Shown in pieces: positions 7,724-15,513 of a DNA stretch of 15,905 nucleotides. Numbering within the stretch: position 1 is the stretch's first letter; each line of letters starts with the position of its first letter. The position numbers and the translations under genes were made by a program. The stretch is taken from the NCBI GenBank assembly GCA_013154135.1, contig JAADDB010000113.1, positions 1 to 15,905 of the forward strand, in the 5' to 3' direction. The DNA comes from Chloroflexota bacterium (GTDB lineage Bacteria; Chloroflexota; Anaerolineae; JAADDB01). The notes beneath the pieces are model-generated. The model was given only the letters and a program-made list of their open reading frames with translations. It was not told the origin of the DNA and made no database searches.

Positions 7724-7761
7724 TCTCGACTCCCCGCGCCCACTTCATCATTGCGCCCGAC

Positions 7762-7817
7762 GACGAGCGACGAGCGACGAGCGACGAACGACCACCGACG
7801 AGCGACGAACGACGAAT
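7762..7817. repeat. Heptamer tandem repeat array, 8 units
   Basis: Eight 7-base units run without interruption: GACGAGC three times, GACGAAC, GACCACC, GACGAGC, GACGAAC and GACGAAT. The array lies between the glycosyltransferase stop (7723) and the thioesterase start (7897) and is the longest of four such arrays in the window. Confidence 0.85.
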
Positions 7818-7896
7818 GGTCCGTTCCGTCCCGCCGTCGCTAGGGTACGCCTGGATTTTGTCCATCAACCCGCGCCGGGATGTGAAGGAGGATGGG

Positions 7897-8394
7897 ATGT
7901 CAACCAAAGAGCCGCAAAAGTGGGCCATCCAAGATCTCTATCCGGACGAATTGGCCTATTGCTATGGATGTGGGCGGCTGAACGAACACGGGTATCACCT
8001 GAAAACATACTGGCGGAATGAGGAAGAGACGGTGGCCTATTTCACACCTCAGCCGTACCACATTGCCATCCCCGGGTACGTGTACGGCGGCCTTATTGCC
8101 TCCCTCATTGACTGCCATGGGACGGGAACAGCCGCCGCGTTTGCAGCCCGGGAGCGGGGCACACCACTGAACCCGCCGCGCTTTCTCACCGCGTCCTTGC
8201 ACGTGGATTACCTGAAACCCACGCCTCTCGGGCCCCAGCTGGAATTGCGCGGCCGCGCGCGAGAAATCCGAGGACGCAAGGTCACGGTGGAAGTTGAACT
8301 GTACGCGGAGGACATCCTCCGTGCCAAGGGAGTAGTTGTCTGCGTGGAAGTACCGGCCCATTACCTCCACGCACTCACCCAACAAACTCAATAG
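7897..8394 (+). CDS. Hotdog-fold thioesterase-like protein (PaaI/4HBT superfamily)
   Basis: The 165-residue protein probably hydrolyses an acyl-CoA or related thioester; the substrate is unknown. The hotdog signature is the segment GYVYGGLIASLIDCHGTGTA (60-79), with Asp72 on the central helix, followed by RFLTASLHVDYLKPTPLG, the typical strand that carries substrate contacts. An N-terminal CYGCGRLNEHG (22-32) resembles the cysteine-pair segment common in this subgroup. The ATG at 7897 follows GAAGGAGGAT; the in-frame ATG at 7816 lies at the edge of the heptamer array and has no ribosome binding site. The gene ends 14 bases before the PHP gene, so the two are likely co-transcribed. Confidence 0.83.
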   Translation: MSTKEPQKWAIQDLYPDELAYCYGCGRLNEHGYHLKTYWRNEEETVAYFTPQPYHIAIPGYVYGGLIASLIDCHGTGTAAAFAARERGTPLNPPRFLTASLHVDYLKPTPLGPQLELRGRAREIRGRKVTVEVELYAEDILRAKGVVVCVEVPAHYLHALTQQTQ

Positions 8395-8408
8395 AAGGGG
8401 AAACAGCG

Positions 8409-9458
8409 ATGGATGCCTGGTACGAGTACAGCGGCAACATACACGTTCACACCCTCCACAGTGACGGCACAGAGCCCACCGAAGAAGTTGCCCGAGCCGC
8501 CCAGAAAGCCGGCTTAGACTTCATCGTCATCACCGATCACAACGTGCTGTACAAGGAAGAGGAAGGATATTACCACGACGTCCTCGTCCTCATCGGTGAA
8601 GAAGTCCACACAGAAGAGGGGAAGGAAAATCACCTCCTATGCCTGGGCATCCAAGAAGACGTATCGCACCTGGCGGATGACCCCCAAGCCGTCATCGATG
8701 CCGTACGGGAACAAGGCGGGCTCACCTTTTTGGCACACCCGATGGAGCGAAGTTCGCCCCTGGTGCCCGAAACATATGCCTGGACAGACTGGCGGGTACG
8801 GGGCTTCACAGGCATTGAGCTGTGGAACTACATGTCCAGCTTCCGCGAATTCGCGACCAACAAGTTGATGGGACTACTCCTCTCCTTTTTCCCCCAATTT
8901 TTCCCCGTGGGGCCTCTGCCGGAAGTGCTCAGCCTGTGGGACGATCTCCTGGCCGAGGGACCGGTGGTCGCGATTGGCGGGGCCGACGCCCACGGCAAAA
9001 CCTACCGCTTGGGCCCCATTCGGCGGCGCATTTTCCCGTATGAGTTCCTCTTCCGCGCGGTGAACACCCACATCCTCACCCCCACCCGCTTTTCCCGCGT
9101 GGTGGAAGAAGATGCCCAACGGGTATACGATGCCCTTCGCGCAGGACATGCCTGGGTCGCCTACGACCTCATCTACCCATCCGACCACTTCCGCTTTTGG
9201 GCTGTGCGGGGGGAAACATCCCACATCATGGGAGAACACGTCACCTTTGGGGAGGGACTGACCCTCCATGCCCTCCTGCCTGCGCCGGGGCACTGGATCC
9301 TCCGACGCGACGGGGTCATCGTGAGGGAAGGGAAGGGCCAGACGCTTTACTACCGCGTCCAAGAACCCGGGATTTACCGGGTGGAGGTATGGCGTCAAGC
9401 GTGGGGCAAGGAACGTGGCTGGATCTTTGCCAATCCTATCTATGTGACGGCCGATTGA
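8409..9458 (+). CDS. PHP-domain metal-dependent phosphoesterase-like protein
   Basis: The 349-residue product is a polymerase-and-histidinol-phosphatase (PHP) domain protein, expected to bind two or three metal ions and hydrolyse a phosphoester; the substrate is unknown. Metal-ligand motifs occur in family order: HVHTLHSDGT (His12, His14, Asp19), ITDHN (Asp43, His44), Glu64, His75, LAHP (His110) and GGADAH (Asp193, His195). After about residue 260 there is a beta-rich tail rather than a second known domain, giving a longer protein than the minimal PHP phosphatases. No signal peptide or clear transmembrane helix is visible. The ATG follows GAAGGGGAAA. The gene ends at a convergent intergenic region with strong inverted repeats. 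Confidence 0.85.
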   Translation: MDAWYEYSGNIHVHTLHSDGTEPTEEVARAAQKAGLDFIVITDHNVLYKEEEGYYHDVLVLIGEEVHTEEGKENHLLCLGIQEDVSHLADDPQAVIDAVREQGGLTFLAHPMERSSPLVPETYAWTDWRVRGFTGIELWNYMSSFREFATNKLMGLLLSFFPQFFPVGPLPEVLSLWDDLLAEGPVVAIGGADAHGKTYRLGPIRRRIFPYEFLFRAVNTHILTPTRFSRVVEEDAQRVYDALRAGHAWVAYDLIYPSDHFRFWAVRGETSHIMGEHVTFGEGLTLHALLPAPGHWILRRDGVIVREGKGQTLYYRVQEPGIYRVEVWRQAWGKERGWIFANPIYVTAD

Positions 9459-9467
9459 TAGAGGAAT

Positions 9468-9525
9468 GCTGTCTTGCGTGAATGACAGGTCGGCCTTACC
9501 CGCCCCGCCAGCCACGCAAGACAGC
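9468..9525. terminator. Perfect 13-bp inverted repeat after the PHP gene
   Basis: GCTGTCTTGCGTG (9468-9480) is matched exactly by its reverse complement at 9513-9525, with a 32-base spacer. It begins nine bases after the PHP stop codon, in a region where two operons converge. A terminator role is likely by position, but neither side has a T tract. Confidence 0.5.
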
Positions 9526-9551
9526 GAACTTCGTCCAAAGTCCTAACATCC

Positions 9552-9595
9552 ACCATCAACGACAACCCGGCGCAGGACCTGCCATCGTTGATGGT
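9552..9595. terminator. Perfect 11-bp inverted repeat between convergent operons
   Basis: ACCATCAACGA (9552-9562) pairs with TCGTTGATGGT (9585-9595); GCAG/CTGC inside the 22-base spacer can extend the structure. A third, small hairpin, ACCGC/GCGGT, follows at 9605-9617, close to the sdhB stop at 9642. On the minus strand these would act as the end of the sdh transcript. No T tract is visible. Confidence 0.5.
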
Positions 9596-9641
9596 CCCCG
9601 CTCTACCGCAACGCGGTCCGCGGCGCCTGCTGGTTGGAAGG

Positions 9642-10358
9642 TTAAAACCCGCGGGAACCGGTGAGAATGGCCTGTTGCACCTCGGCAATGGCCTTCTTGA
9701 TGTTGATCTCCCGAGGGCATGCCTCCACACAGTTGAACACACTGCGGCAACGCCACACGCCGTCCCTGTCCGCGAGAATGCGCAGGCGCTCTTCCCAGGC
9801 CTGATCGCGGCTGTCGAAGATAAAGCGGTGGGCCTGGACAATAGCCGAAGGACCAACGTACTTCGGGTTGGCCCAGAAGGAGGGACAGGACGTGGTACAC
9901 GCGGCGCAGAGAATGCACTTGGTAGTATCGTCGAACCGGGCCCGGTCCTCCGGGGACTGGTACCGCTCGCGAGGGGGTGGCGGATCATTGTTGATGAAGT
10001 AGGGCATGATGGAGCGGTACTTCTCGAAGAAGGGCTCCATGTCCACCACCAGGTCCTTGATCACCCGGAACCCCCGCAACGGTTCGACCGTTACCATGGT
10101 TCCCGCGTTCTTCATGAGGACCTTACACGCCAGTGCGTTGCGCCCGTTGATGATCATGGCATCGGAACCGCAGACGCCGTGCAAGCAGGAACGGCGGACT
10201 GCCAGGGTTCCATCCTGGAACCACTTGATCTGGTGCAAGGCATCAATCACCCGATCCGTGGGTTCCACCTCAACTGTATATTCGGCCCAATGTGGCTTTT
10301 TGTCCACATCGGGATTGTATCGCAAGATGCGGATGGTGGCTCGGAATGTTTCGGCCAT
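9642..10358 (-). CDS. sdhB: Succinate dehydrogenase iron-sulfur subunit
   Basis: This subunit carries electrons from the flavin of SdhA to quinone at the membrane. The 238-residue product has a ferredoxin-type [2Fe-2S] site, CLHGVCGSD then C (Cys58, Cys63, Asp66, Cys78); the Asp in place of one cysteine also occurs in E. coli SdhB. The second domain has CILCAACTTSCPS (Cys148, 151, 154, 158) and CRSVFNCVEACP (Cys204, 210, 214), matching the [4Fe-4S] and [3Fe-4S] clusters. The length is normal for the family. The ATG at 10358 follows GGGAGGCAAT. It is the last gene of the minus-strand sdhC-D-A-B set, 60 bases after sdhA. Confidence 0.96.
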   Translation of the reverse strand: MAETFRATIRILRYNPDVDKKPHWAEYTVEVEPTDRVIDALHQIKWFQDGTLAVRRSCLHGVCGSDAMIINGRNALACKVLMKNAGTMVTVEPLRGFRVIKDLVVDMEPFFEKYRSIMPYFINNDPPPPRERYQSPEDRARFDDTTKCILCAACTTSCPSFWANPKYVGPSAIVQAHRFIFDSRDQAWEERLRILADRDGVWRCRSVFNCVEACPREINIKKAIAEVQQAILTGSRGF

Positions 10359-10418
10359 CGATTGCCTCCCTCAACAGTCACCGGCTTTGATCGCGAGATC
10401 CTCGCCGGAGGTTCGAGT

Positions 10419-12212
10419 TTAGTACACGCGCTCCTTAGGTTGCCACTTGGTAATGACCACCGGTTTGTACTCAATTCGGAACGTGCCGTCCGCTTCCCGG
10501 TAGATAAGCGTGTGCTTGAGCCAATTCTCATCGTCCCGCTTGGGATAGTCATCCCGGGAATGAGCGCCACGGCTTTCCTTCCGGTTCAGAGCGCTGACCG
10601 TGGTGGCCTCCGCGATGTCCAGGAGATTCCCCACTTCCCAGGCCTCCAACAAGTCCTGGTTGAACCGCTTTCCTTTGTCCATCACCCGGATGTGCTTGTA
10701 GCGTTCCTTCAGTTCCCGGATCTTATCCAGGGCTTGTTGCATGAGCTCTTCGGTGCGGAAGACGCCCACACCGTCGTTCATGGCCTCCTGCATCTCCGCC
10801 CGAATTTGGTAGGGGTTCTCGTTGCCGGGATTGTTGAGGAGCCGGTCCAGCTCAGCCTGCACGGGCTCCCACGTCTCCTTGGGCAAGGGGACCCAATCGT
10901 TCTCCCGGGCGAATTCGGCCATCCGTTGCCCCGCGATCTTCCCGAAGACGACCAGGTCGAGCAAGCTGTTGGTGCCCAGCCGGTTCGCACCGTGCACGGA
11001 AACACACGCGGTCTCCCCGGCCGCGTACAGACCGGGCATGATGGTGTTGTCCGGTGCGACGATGACCTCGGTGAACTTGGTGGTCGGGATCCCGCCCATT
11101 GCGTAGTGGGCCGTGGGCTGCACGGGAATGGGCTCCTTCATGGGGTCAATGCCCAGGTACGTCTTGCAGAAGTCGATGATGTCGGGCAGCTTCTTGAGCA
11201 GGTATTCTGCGGTCACCCGCTTGGGTTTCCCATCCGGGCCCAGGACCCCATCCTTCTCGAAATATTTGTTCACCGTCTCCGGGCGCACGTCCAGGTAGAC
11301 GTAGGGCTGTCCGTTGATGCCCCGTCCGGCCTTGATTTCCAGGTAGATGGCCCGGGAAACCACGTCCCGGGAGGCCAGATCCTTCACCGTAGGGGCATAC
11401 TTCTCCATGAAGCGCTCCCCTTCGTTGTTGATGAGCACGCCACCTTCCCCGCGTACGCCCTCGGTGATGAGGATGCCCATCTTGTAAATGCCCGTGGGAT
11501 GGAACTGGAAGAACTCCAAATCCTCCAACGGGAGCCCCTTGCGCAGGACAATGGCTGCGCCGTCCCCCGTGTAGGAGATCGCGTTGCTGGTGATCTTCCA
11601 CACACGTCCCCAGCCACCGGTGGCGAAGAGGACGTTCTTGGCGTGGAACACGTGCAATTCCCCGGTTGCGATCTCATACGCGACCACGCCGGCCACTCGG
11701 CCTTCGTTGATGAGCAGGTCCATCACCTGGTACTCATCAAAGAACGTCACGCCCTGCTTGATGCACTGCTGGTACAGGGTTTGGAGGATCATATGGCCGG
11801 TACGGTCGGCCGCGTGGCAAGCCCGCATGACGGGTTTGCCCGTGATGTTATTGGTGTGTCCACCGAAGCGCCGTTGAGCGATCTTCCCATCGGGAGTGCG
11901 GTCAAAGGGCAACCCCATATGCTCCAACTCAATAACAATACCCGGCGCCATGGACGTCATCATTTCCACCGCGTCCTGGTCGGCCAAATAGTCCGAACCT
12001 TTGACCGTGTCGTACGCGTGCCACTCGGGATGATCCTCTTCCATGTTCCCCAGAGCAGCACCGATGCCCCCTTGGGCCGCGCCGGTGTGAGAGCGAACAG
12101 GGTAAAGTTTGCTGATAACGGCTGTATCGGAACCGCGAGATGCGTACAAGGCCGCCATCAGCCCTGCACCACCTGCGCCCACTATGACCGTTTCGTACTT
12201 ATGGTAGTTCAC
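10419..12212 (-). CDS. sdhA: Succinate dehydrogenase flavoprotein subunit
   Basis: This subunit oxidises succinate to fumarate on a covalently bound FAD. The 597-residue product starts MNYHKYETVIVGAGGAGLMA, a dinucleotide-binding fold. RSHTGAAQGGIGAALGN contains the flavin-linked His42. Downstream, HPTG, RDVVSRAI, TAHYAMGGI and HGANRLGTNSLLD are the usual active-site and C-terminal FAD motifs in order. The start is GTG at 12212, preceded by AAGGAGGT; the open frame continues 44 codons further upstream without similarity and runs through the end of the neighbouring gene. It begins 41 bases after the sdhD stop. Long open frames on the opposite strand here are GC-driven shadows. Confidence 0.97.
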   Translation of the reverse strand: MNYHKYETVIVGAGGAGLMAALYASRGSDTAVISKLYPVRSHTGAAQGGIGAALGNMEEDHPEWHAYDTVKGSDYLADQDAVEMMTSMAPGIVIELEHMGLPFDRTPDGKIAQRRFGGHTNNITGKPVMRACHAADRTGHMILQTLYQQCIKQGVTFFDEYQVMDLLINEGRVAGVVAYEIATGELHVFHAKNVLFATGGWGRVWKITSNAISYTGDGAAIVLRKGLPLEDLEFFQFHPTGIYKMGILITEGVRGEGGVLINNEGERFMEKYAPTVKDLASRDVVSRAIYLEIKAGRGINGQPYVYLDVRPETVNKYFEKDGVLGPDGKPKRVTAEYLLKKLPDIIDFCKTYLGIDPMKEPIPVQPTAHYAMGGIPTTKFTEVIVAPDNTIMPGLYAAGETACVSVHGANRLGTNSLLDLVVFGKIAGQRMAEFARENDWVPLPKETWEPVQAELDRLLNNPGNENPYQIRAEMQEAMNDGVGVFRTEELMQQALDKIRELKERYKHIRVMDKGKRFNQDLLEAWEVGNLLDIAEATTVSALNRKESRGAHSRDDYPKRDDENWLKHTLIYREADGTFRIEYKPVVITKWQPKERVY

Positions 12213-12253
12213 GGTTGACCTCCTTATCACACCTTCGGGATGAGTGCTGCTAC

Positions 12254-12643
12254 TTAGGCCTGGAAGGACAAGATGATGTACGCTCCCGCAATCATCAGGA
12301 CCACATAGAGAACCCAGAGAAAGGAGACGAGGGCCAATCGCCATCCTCGCGACCGTACGTAGTCCTCAATCACCCAGCGAACCCCGTTCAACCCGTGGCT
12401 AAAGGCGAAGAAGAGCAAGACTAAATCGTACACCCGCCAAAACGGTCCCATCTTTCCTGTCCAACGCGCCGCGATGGTGGTGTAGTTCACGTTTTCCAAG
12501 CCAATGACAAAGTGCATCCACAACAAGTGGAACAAGACCATGAAAAGCATAACAATGCCGGACACCCGCATGAAATACCAGGACCAAAGAGCAAATCCTG
12601 CGCCCGGACGAGGGCGTCCACTGGAAGCTATGGGAAAGTTCAT
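12254..12643 (-). CDS. sdhD: Succinate dehydrogenase membrane anchor subunit
   Basis: The 129-residue protein has three hydrophobic helices (about 22-46, 70-92 and 103-125) and is one of two anchors that bind heme b and quinone. Arg26 in YFMRVSG, His39 and His83 in SHGLNGVRWVIEDY resemble conserved positions of the SdhC/SdhD family. The ATG at 12643 follows GGGAGGTG. It lies 12 bases after sdhC and 41 bases before sdhA. Assignment as SdhD rather than SdhC rests on gene order and on the better SdhC match of its neighbour. Confidence 0.88.
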   Translation of the reverse strand: MNFPIASSGRPRPGAGFALWSWYFMRVSGIVMLFMVLFHLLWMHFVIGLENVNYTTIAARWTGKMGPFWRVYDLVLLFFAFSHGLNGVRWVIEDYVRSRGWRLALVSFLWVLYVVLMIAGAYIILSFQA

Positions 12644-12655
12644 CGTGCACCTCCC

Positions 12656-13027
12656 TTAGAGCATGACCACGATGTTGATTAACGTGACCACCACGCTGAT
12701 GGCCACGGCCGCGTACCAAGCGGGCTTGTGGTACTCGGTCATGACCCCCGGCCAAAAGTCGATGAGGATAAGGCGCAAACCGTTCAGCGCATGGTACGTG
12801 ACACCAAAGACCAAGAGGACGATAAAGGGTTTGAAGAGAAGGCTATGATAGATGAAAAGCAGTTTTTCAAAGACCTCCTCCCCAAAGGAGATGAGGAAAA
12901 TATCCAGAATGTGGAGGGTGAGGAAGAGGGCAACACCCACACCGGCCACACGGTGGAGGAGCCAGGCCCAATGGCCCACCCCGCCGCGGTATGTAATACC
13001 CTTCCACACGGACTCGATAACACTCAT
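12656..13027 (-). CDS. sdhC: Succinate dehydrogenase cytochrome b556-type subunit
   Basis: The 123-residue membrane anchor has three helices (about 22-45, 65-90 and 103-122). LLHRVAGVGVALFLTLH (His25, Arg26, His39) is the SdhC HR-x-SG-like segment, and YHALNGLRLILIDF (His79) matches the conserved second motif near the heme. The ATG at 13027 follows GAGGAGGTGACGC. It is the first gene of the sdh set, 61 bases after icd. Both sdh anchors are short and share the HxLNGxR pattern, as in two-anchor SDH complexes. Confidence 0.92.
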   Translation of the reverse strand: MSVIESVWKGITYRGGVGHWAWLLHRVAGVGVALFLTLHILDIFLISFGEEVFEKLLFIYHSLLFKPFIVLLVFGVTYHALNGLRLILIDFWPGVMTEYHKPAWYAAVAISVVVTLINIVVML

Positions 13028-13054
13028 GCGTCACCTCCTCGTGAGGATAACATG

Positions 13055-13078
13055 AGGGGCGACCACATGGTCGCCCCT
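13055..13078 (-). terminator. Strong hairpin between icd and sdhC
   Basis: A perfect 10-bp stem, AGGGGCGACC and GGTCGCCCCT with an ACAT loop, lies 10 bases after the icd stop in the minus direction and about 28 bases before sdhC. No T tract follows. It could terminate part of the icd transcripts or act as an RNA processing or stabilising hairpin if icd and sdhCDAB are co-transcribed. Confidence 0.6.
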
Positions 13079-13088
13079 GGGGATTCCG

Positions 13089-14330
13089 TTACATGTTTTC
13101 CACAATGGCCTCGGCGAATTCCGAGGTCTTGAGCAGCGTGGCCCCTTCCATCTGGCGGTGCAGATCGTAGGTGACCCGCTTCTGTTGGATGGCCCCGGAA
13201 ATGCCCTTCCACACCAGCTCCGCGGCCTCTTCCCAACCCAGGTATTCCAACATCATCTTGCCGGAAAGGATGAGGGAGCCGGGGTTGACTTTGTCCTGCC
13301 CCGCGTACTTGGGCGCGGTGCCGTGAGTCGCCTCGAAGAGCGCGATGTAGTCGCCGATGTTCGCGCCCGGCGCCATGCCCAAACCACCCACCTGGGCCGC
13401 AGCAGCATCGCTGATGTAATCGCCGTTCAGGTTCAGGGTGGCAATGATGTCGTATTCGTTGGTGCGGGTGAGGATCTGCTGGAACATGTTGTCCGCGATG
13501 CGGTCCTTCATGACGATCTTGCCCTCGGGCGCTTCCCCGCCGTACTTCTCCCACAGCTCGGATTCGGTGATGGTCACATCACCGAACTCATCCCTGGCCA
13601 CCTGGTACCCCCAATCGCGGAACGCGCCTTCGGTGAATTTCATGATGTTCCCCTTGTGCATCAGGGTCACGCTCTTGCGATTGCGGTCAATGGCGTATTG
13701 GATGGCCTTGCGCACCAAGCGCTTGGAGCCGAACTCGGTCACGGGCTTGATGCCAATGGCCGCCTTCTCACTTATCTTGGTGCCCAATTCCTCGTTCATG
13801 AACTCAATCAGGCGCTTGGCTTCCGGCGATTCCGCGGGCCATTCAATCCCCGCGTACACGTCCTCCGTGTTTTCCCGGAAAATGACCATGTCCATGCGCT
13901 CGGGATGACACACAGGGCTCGGAGTGCCCGGCACCCACCGCACAGGACGCACACACGCGTACAGGTCCAACACCTGACGCAGGGTCACGTTGAGACTGCG
14001 GAATCCACCCCCAACCGGGGTAGTGAGGGGGCCCTTGATCCCCACGATGAAGTCCCGCATGGCCTGGAAGGTCTCCTCGGGCATGTATTCCCCGTAGATC
14101 TTGTAGGCCTTTTCCCCTGCGTAAATCTCGACCCACACGATCTTGCGCTTGCCGCCGTAGGCCTTTTCCACGGCCGCGTCCAAAACCCGGCGCATGGCCG
14201 GCGTGATATCGACGCCGATGCCATCGCCTTCGATGAAACAAATGTACGGATTGTCCGGGACGACCAGCTTACCATCCACAACGCGGATTTTCTCGCCCCC
14301 CGGAGGCACGACAATGTGTTTGTACGCCAC
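13089..14330 (-). CDS. icd: Isocitrate dehydrogenase, NADP-dependent type
   Basis: This enzyme converts isocitrate to 2-oxoglutarate and CO2 in the TCA cycle, reducing NADP+. The 413-residue product is close in length to E. coli Icd (416). SLNVTLRQ contains Ser112, the equivalent of the phosphorylatable Ser113. NLNGDYISDAAAAQ gives metal ligands Asp304 and Asp308. The cofactor determinants of E. coli (Lys344, Tyr345, Val351, Tyr391, Arg395) are all present as Lys341, Tyr342, Val348, Tyr388 and Arg392, which argues for NADP rather than NAD. The start is GTG at 14330 after AGGAGGG. Whether the Icd kinase AceK exists in this organism cannot be seen. Confidence 0.97.
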   Translation of the reverse strand: MAYKHIVVPPGGEKIRVVDGKLVVPDNPYICFIEGDGIGVDITPAMRRVLDAAVEKAYGGKRKIVWVEIYAGEKAYKIYGEYMPEETFQAMRDFIVGIKGPLTTPVGGGFRSLNVTLRQVLDLYACVRPVRWVPGTPSPVCHPERMDMVIFRENTEDVYAGIEWPAESPEAKRLIEFMNEELGTKISEKAAIGIKPVTEFGSKRLVRKAIQYAIDRNRKSVTLMHKGNIMKFTEGAFRDWGYQVARDEFGDVTITESELWEKYGGEAPEGKIVMKDRIADNMFQQILTRTNEYDIIATLNLNGDYISDAAAAQVGGLGMAPGANIGDYIALFEATHGTAPKYAGQDKVNPGSLILSGKMMLEYLGWEEAAELVWKGISGAIQQKRVTYDLHRQMEGATLLKTSEFAEAIVENM

Positions 14331-14369
14331 GATTCCCTCCTATGTCTTCTCCTAGAGTAATGATAAAGC

Positions 14370-14390
14370 AACGATTGACGATTGACGATG
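14370..14390. repeat. Heptamer tandem repeat array, 3 units
   Basis: AACGATT, GACGATT and GACGATG lie head to tail upstream of icd, followed by AAGGAGTAAGG. The first two units are identical to units of the array at 351-371 read on its minus strand. Confidence 0.75.
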
Positions 14391-14411
14391 AAGGAGTAAG
14401 GATGAACGAGA

Positions 14412-14458
14412 GGGGCACATCGTTTCCCGTCCGCTGTTCAGGTCACGTCCGATGCCCC
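14412..14458 (-). terminator. Imperfect hairpin after the SDR gene
   Basis: CGATGCCCC (14450-14458) can pair with GGGGCACATCG (14412-14422), leaving a two-base bulge. It starts directly after the SDR stop codon in the minus direction. There is no clear T tract, so the terminator role is inferred from position. Confidence 0.4.
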
Positions 14459-14459
14459 A

Positions 14460-15251
14460 TCAGTCGCCCAGGCCGGCCCGCTGACGCCATAAGGGGTCGT
14501 AAATGTCCACCTCCTGCCCGTGGACGCCCTGGGCCTCTTCGGTGCACAGCCACACAATCAGCCGGGCCGGGATCTCCGGCGCCATGAGCAACCCCTCCTC
14601 TTTCAGACGCCGAAAGCGCAACAGGTTCTCCCGGCCGAAATCCTCCTCCCGCGCCTCCCGGATCCGGCGCTGCATTTCCGTGTCCACCACGCCGGGCCGT
14701 ACCACGTTGACCCGAATGCCCGTTCCTTCCAATTCCGCGGCCAGGACCCGGGTGAAGTGGTACAAGCCGGCTTTGGCCGCACAATACGCGCTCCAGGAGG
14801 TGATGACCGAGCGGGCCGCGCCACTCCCCACGTTCACAATGCAGCCCTGCTGTCGCTCCAACATGTGCGGGAGGACGGCTCGGCTCATGTAGAAGGCACC
14901 TTTGAGGTTCACGTCGATGTTGTAGGCCCACTCCTGCGGGTCTACACGCCAGGTCGGCCCAATTGGGTCGATGACGCCCGCGTTGTTAATGAGCCCATCC
15001 ACACGCCCCCATCGGTCCAAGACCTGCGCCACGGCCTGCTGAACCGAGTCCCACCGGGCCACATCCGCGACGAGGGGCAAACTCTCGCCCCCCGCGCGCC
15101 GGATTTCCTCGGCCACTGCGTGTACCTGGGCCTCGGTCCGGGCCAGCACAGCCACCCGAGCCCCTTCACGGGCCAACAGGTGTGCGATGGCTCGGCCCAA
15201 GCCACGTCCTCCGCCGGTGACAACGGCAACCCGATTTAACAGACGACCCAT
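14460..15251 (-). CDS. SDR-family NAD(P)-dependent oxidoreductase
   Basis: The 263-residue product is a classical short-chain dehydrogenase/reductase, a single Rossmann domain. TGGGRGLG (12-19) binds the cofactor, NNAG (89-92) stabilises the core, and the catalytic set is Asn115, Ser143, Tyr156 and Lys160 (YCAAK). Arg38 after the second strand (VAVLARTEAQ) suggests NADP(H). The substrate is unknown; FabG-like reductases and sugar or alcohol dehydrogenases share this pattern. The ATG at 15251 follows GGGGAGGC. It lies upstream of icd on the same strand, but 129 bases with a repeat array and a hairpin separate them, so co-transcription is doubtful. Membership in the TCA block is not implied. 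Confidence 0.9.
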   Translation of the reverse strand: MGRLLNRVAVVTGGGRGLGRAIAHLLAREGARVAVLARTEAQVHAVAEEIRRAGGESLPLVADVARWDSVQQAVAQVLDRWGRVDGLINNAGVIDPIGPTWRVDPQEWAYNIDVNLKGAFYMSRAVLPHMLERQQGCIVNVGSGAARSVITSWSAYCAAKAGLYHFTRVLAAELEGTGIRVNVVRPGVVDTEMQRRIREAREEDFGRENLLRFRRLKEEGLLMAPEIPARLIVWLCTEEAQGVHGQEVDIYDPLWRQRAGLGD

Positions 15252-15485
15252 GCCTCCCCTCGCTTGTGAACTCCCAACCGAATGCCCGACGCCTGTGCCA
15301 GAGGTTTATCCGGCCCTCCACAGCCCAAGTAGTGCTTATGTTTAGGATGCCATTGGTTGCGGTTTCGGACCAAATTTCGCGCGAGGTGTGGCGGAGTATA
15401 ACCCCTCACTTCTCGTTATCAGTAAGCCAAATAAGCTTTTGTTATGCCATGAGCTTCGTCATATTAATTTGGATGGCCGGTGGTG
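15252..15485. other. Gene-free upstream region of the SDR gene
   Basis: No credible gene is seen. The part from about 15400 to 15480 is clearly more AT-rich than the rest of the window and should contain the SDR promoter on the minus strand; TATACT (reverse complement at 15395-15400) is a possible -10 box, but no good -35 box sits at the right distance. Confidence 0.4.
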
Positions 15486-15513
15486 AACGTGTAACGCTTA
15501 ACGAGCAACGAGT
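15486..15513. repeat. Heptamer tandem repeat array, 4 units
   Basis: AACGTGT, AACGCTT, AACGAGC and AACGAGT lie head to tail, followed by AAAGGAGGAG. The units are more diverged than in the other arrays but keep the 7-base period and the AACG start. A purine-rich AAGGAG-like flank is also seen at the 14370 array. Confidence 0.6.

Noticed and set aside
9588..12218. An 876-codon open frame on the plus strand across sdhA and sdhB
   Set aside because: It lies opposite two unmistakable SDH genes and has no family-like motifs; high GC keeps the antisense frame open.
15395..15425. Minus-strand promoter TATACT with upstream TTACTG for the SDR gene
   Set aside because: The spacer is 19 bases and the -35 box matches the consensus at only two positions.
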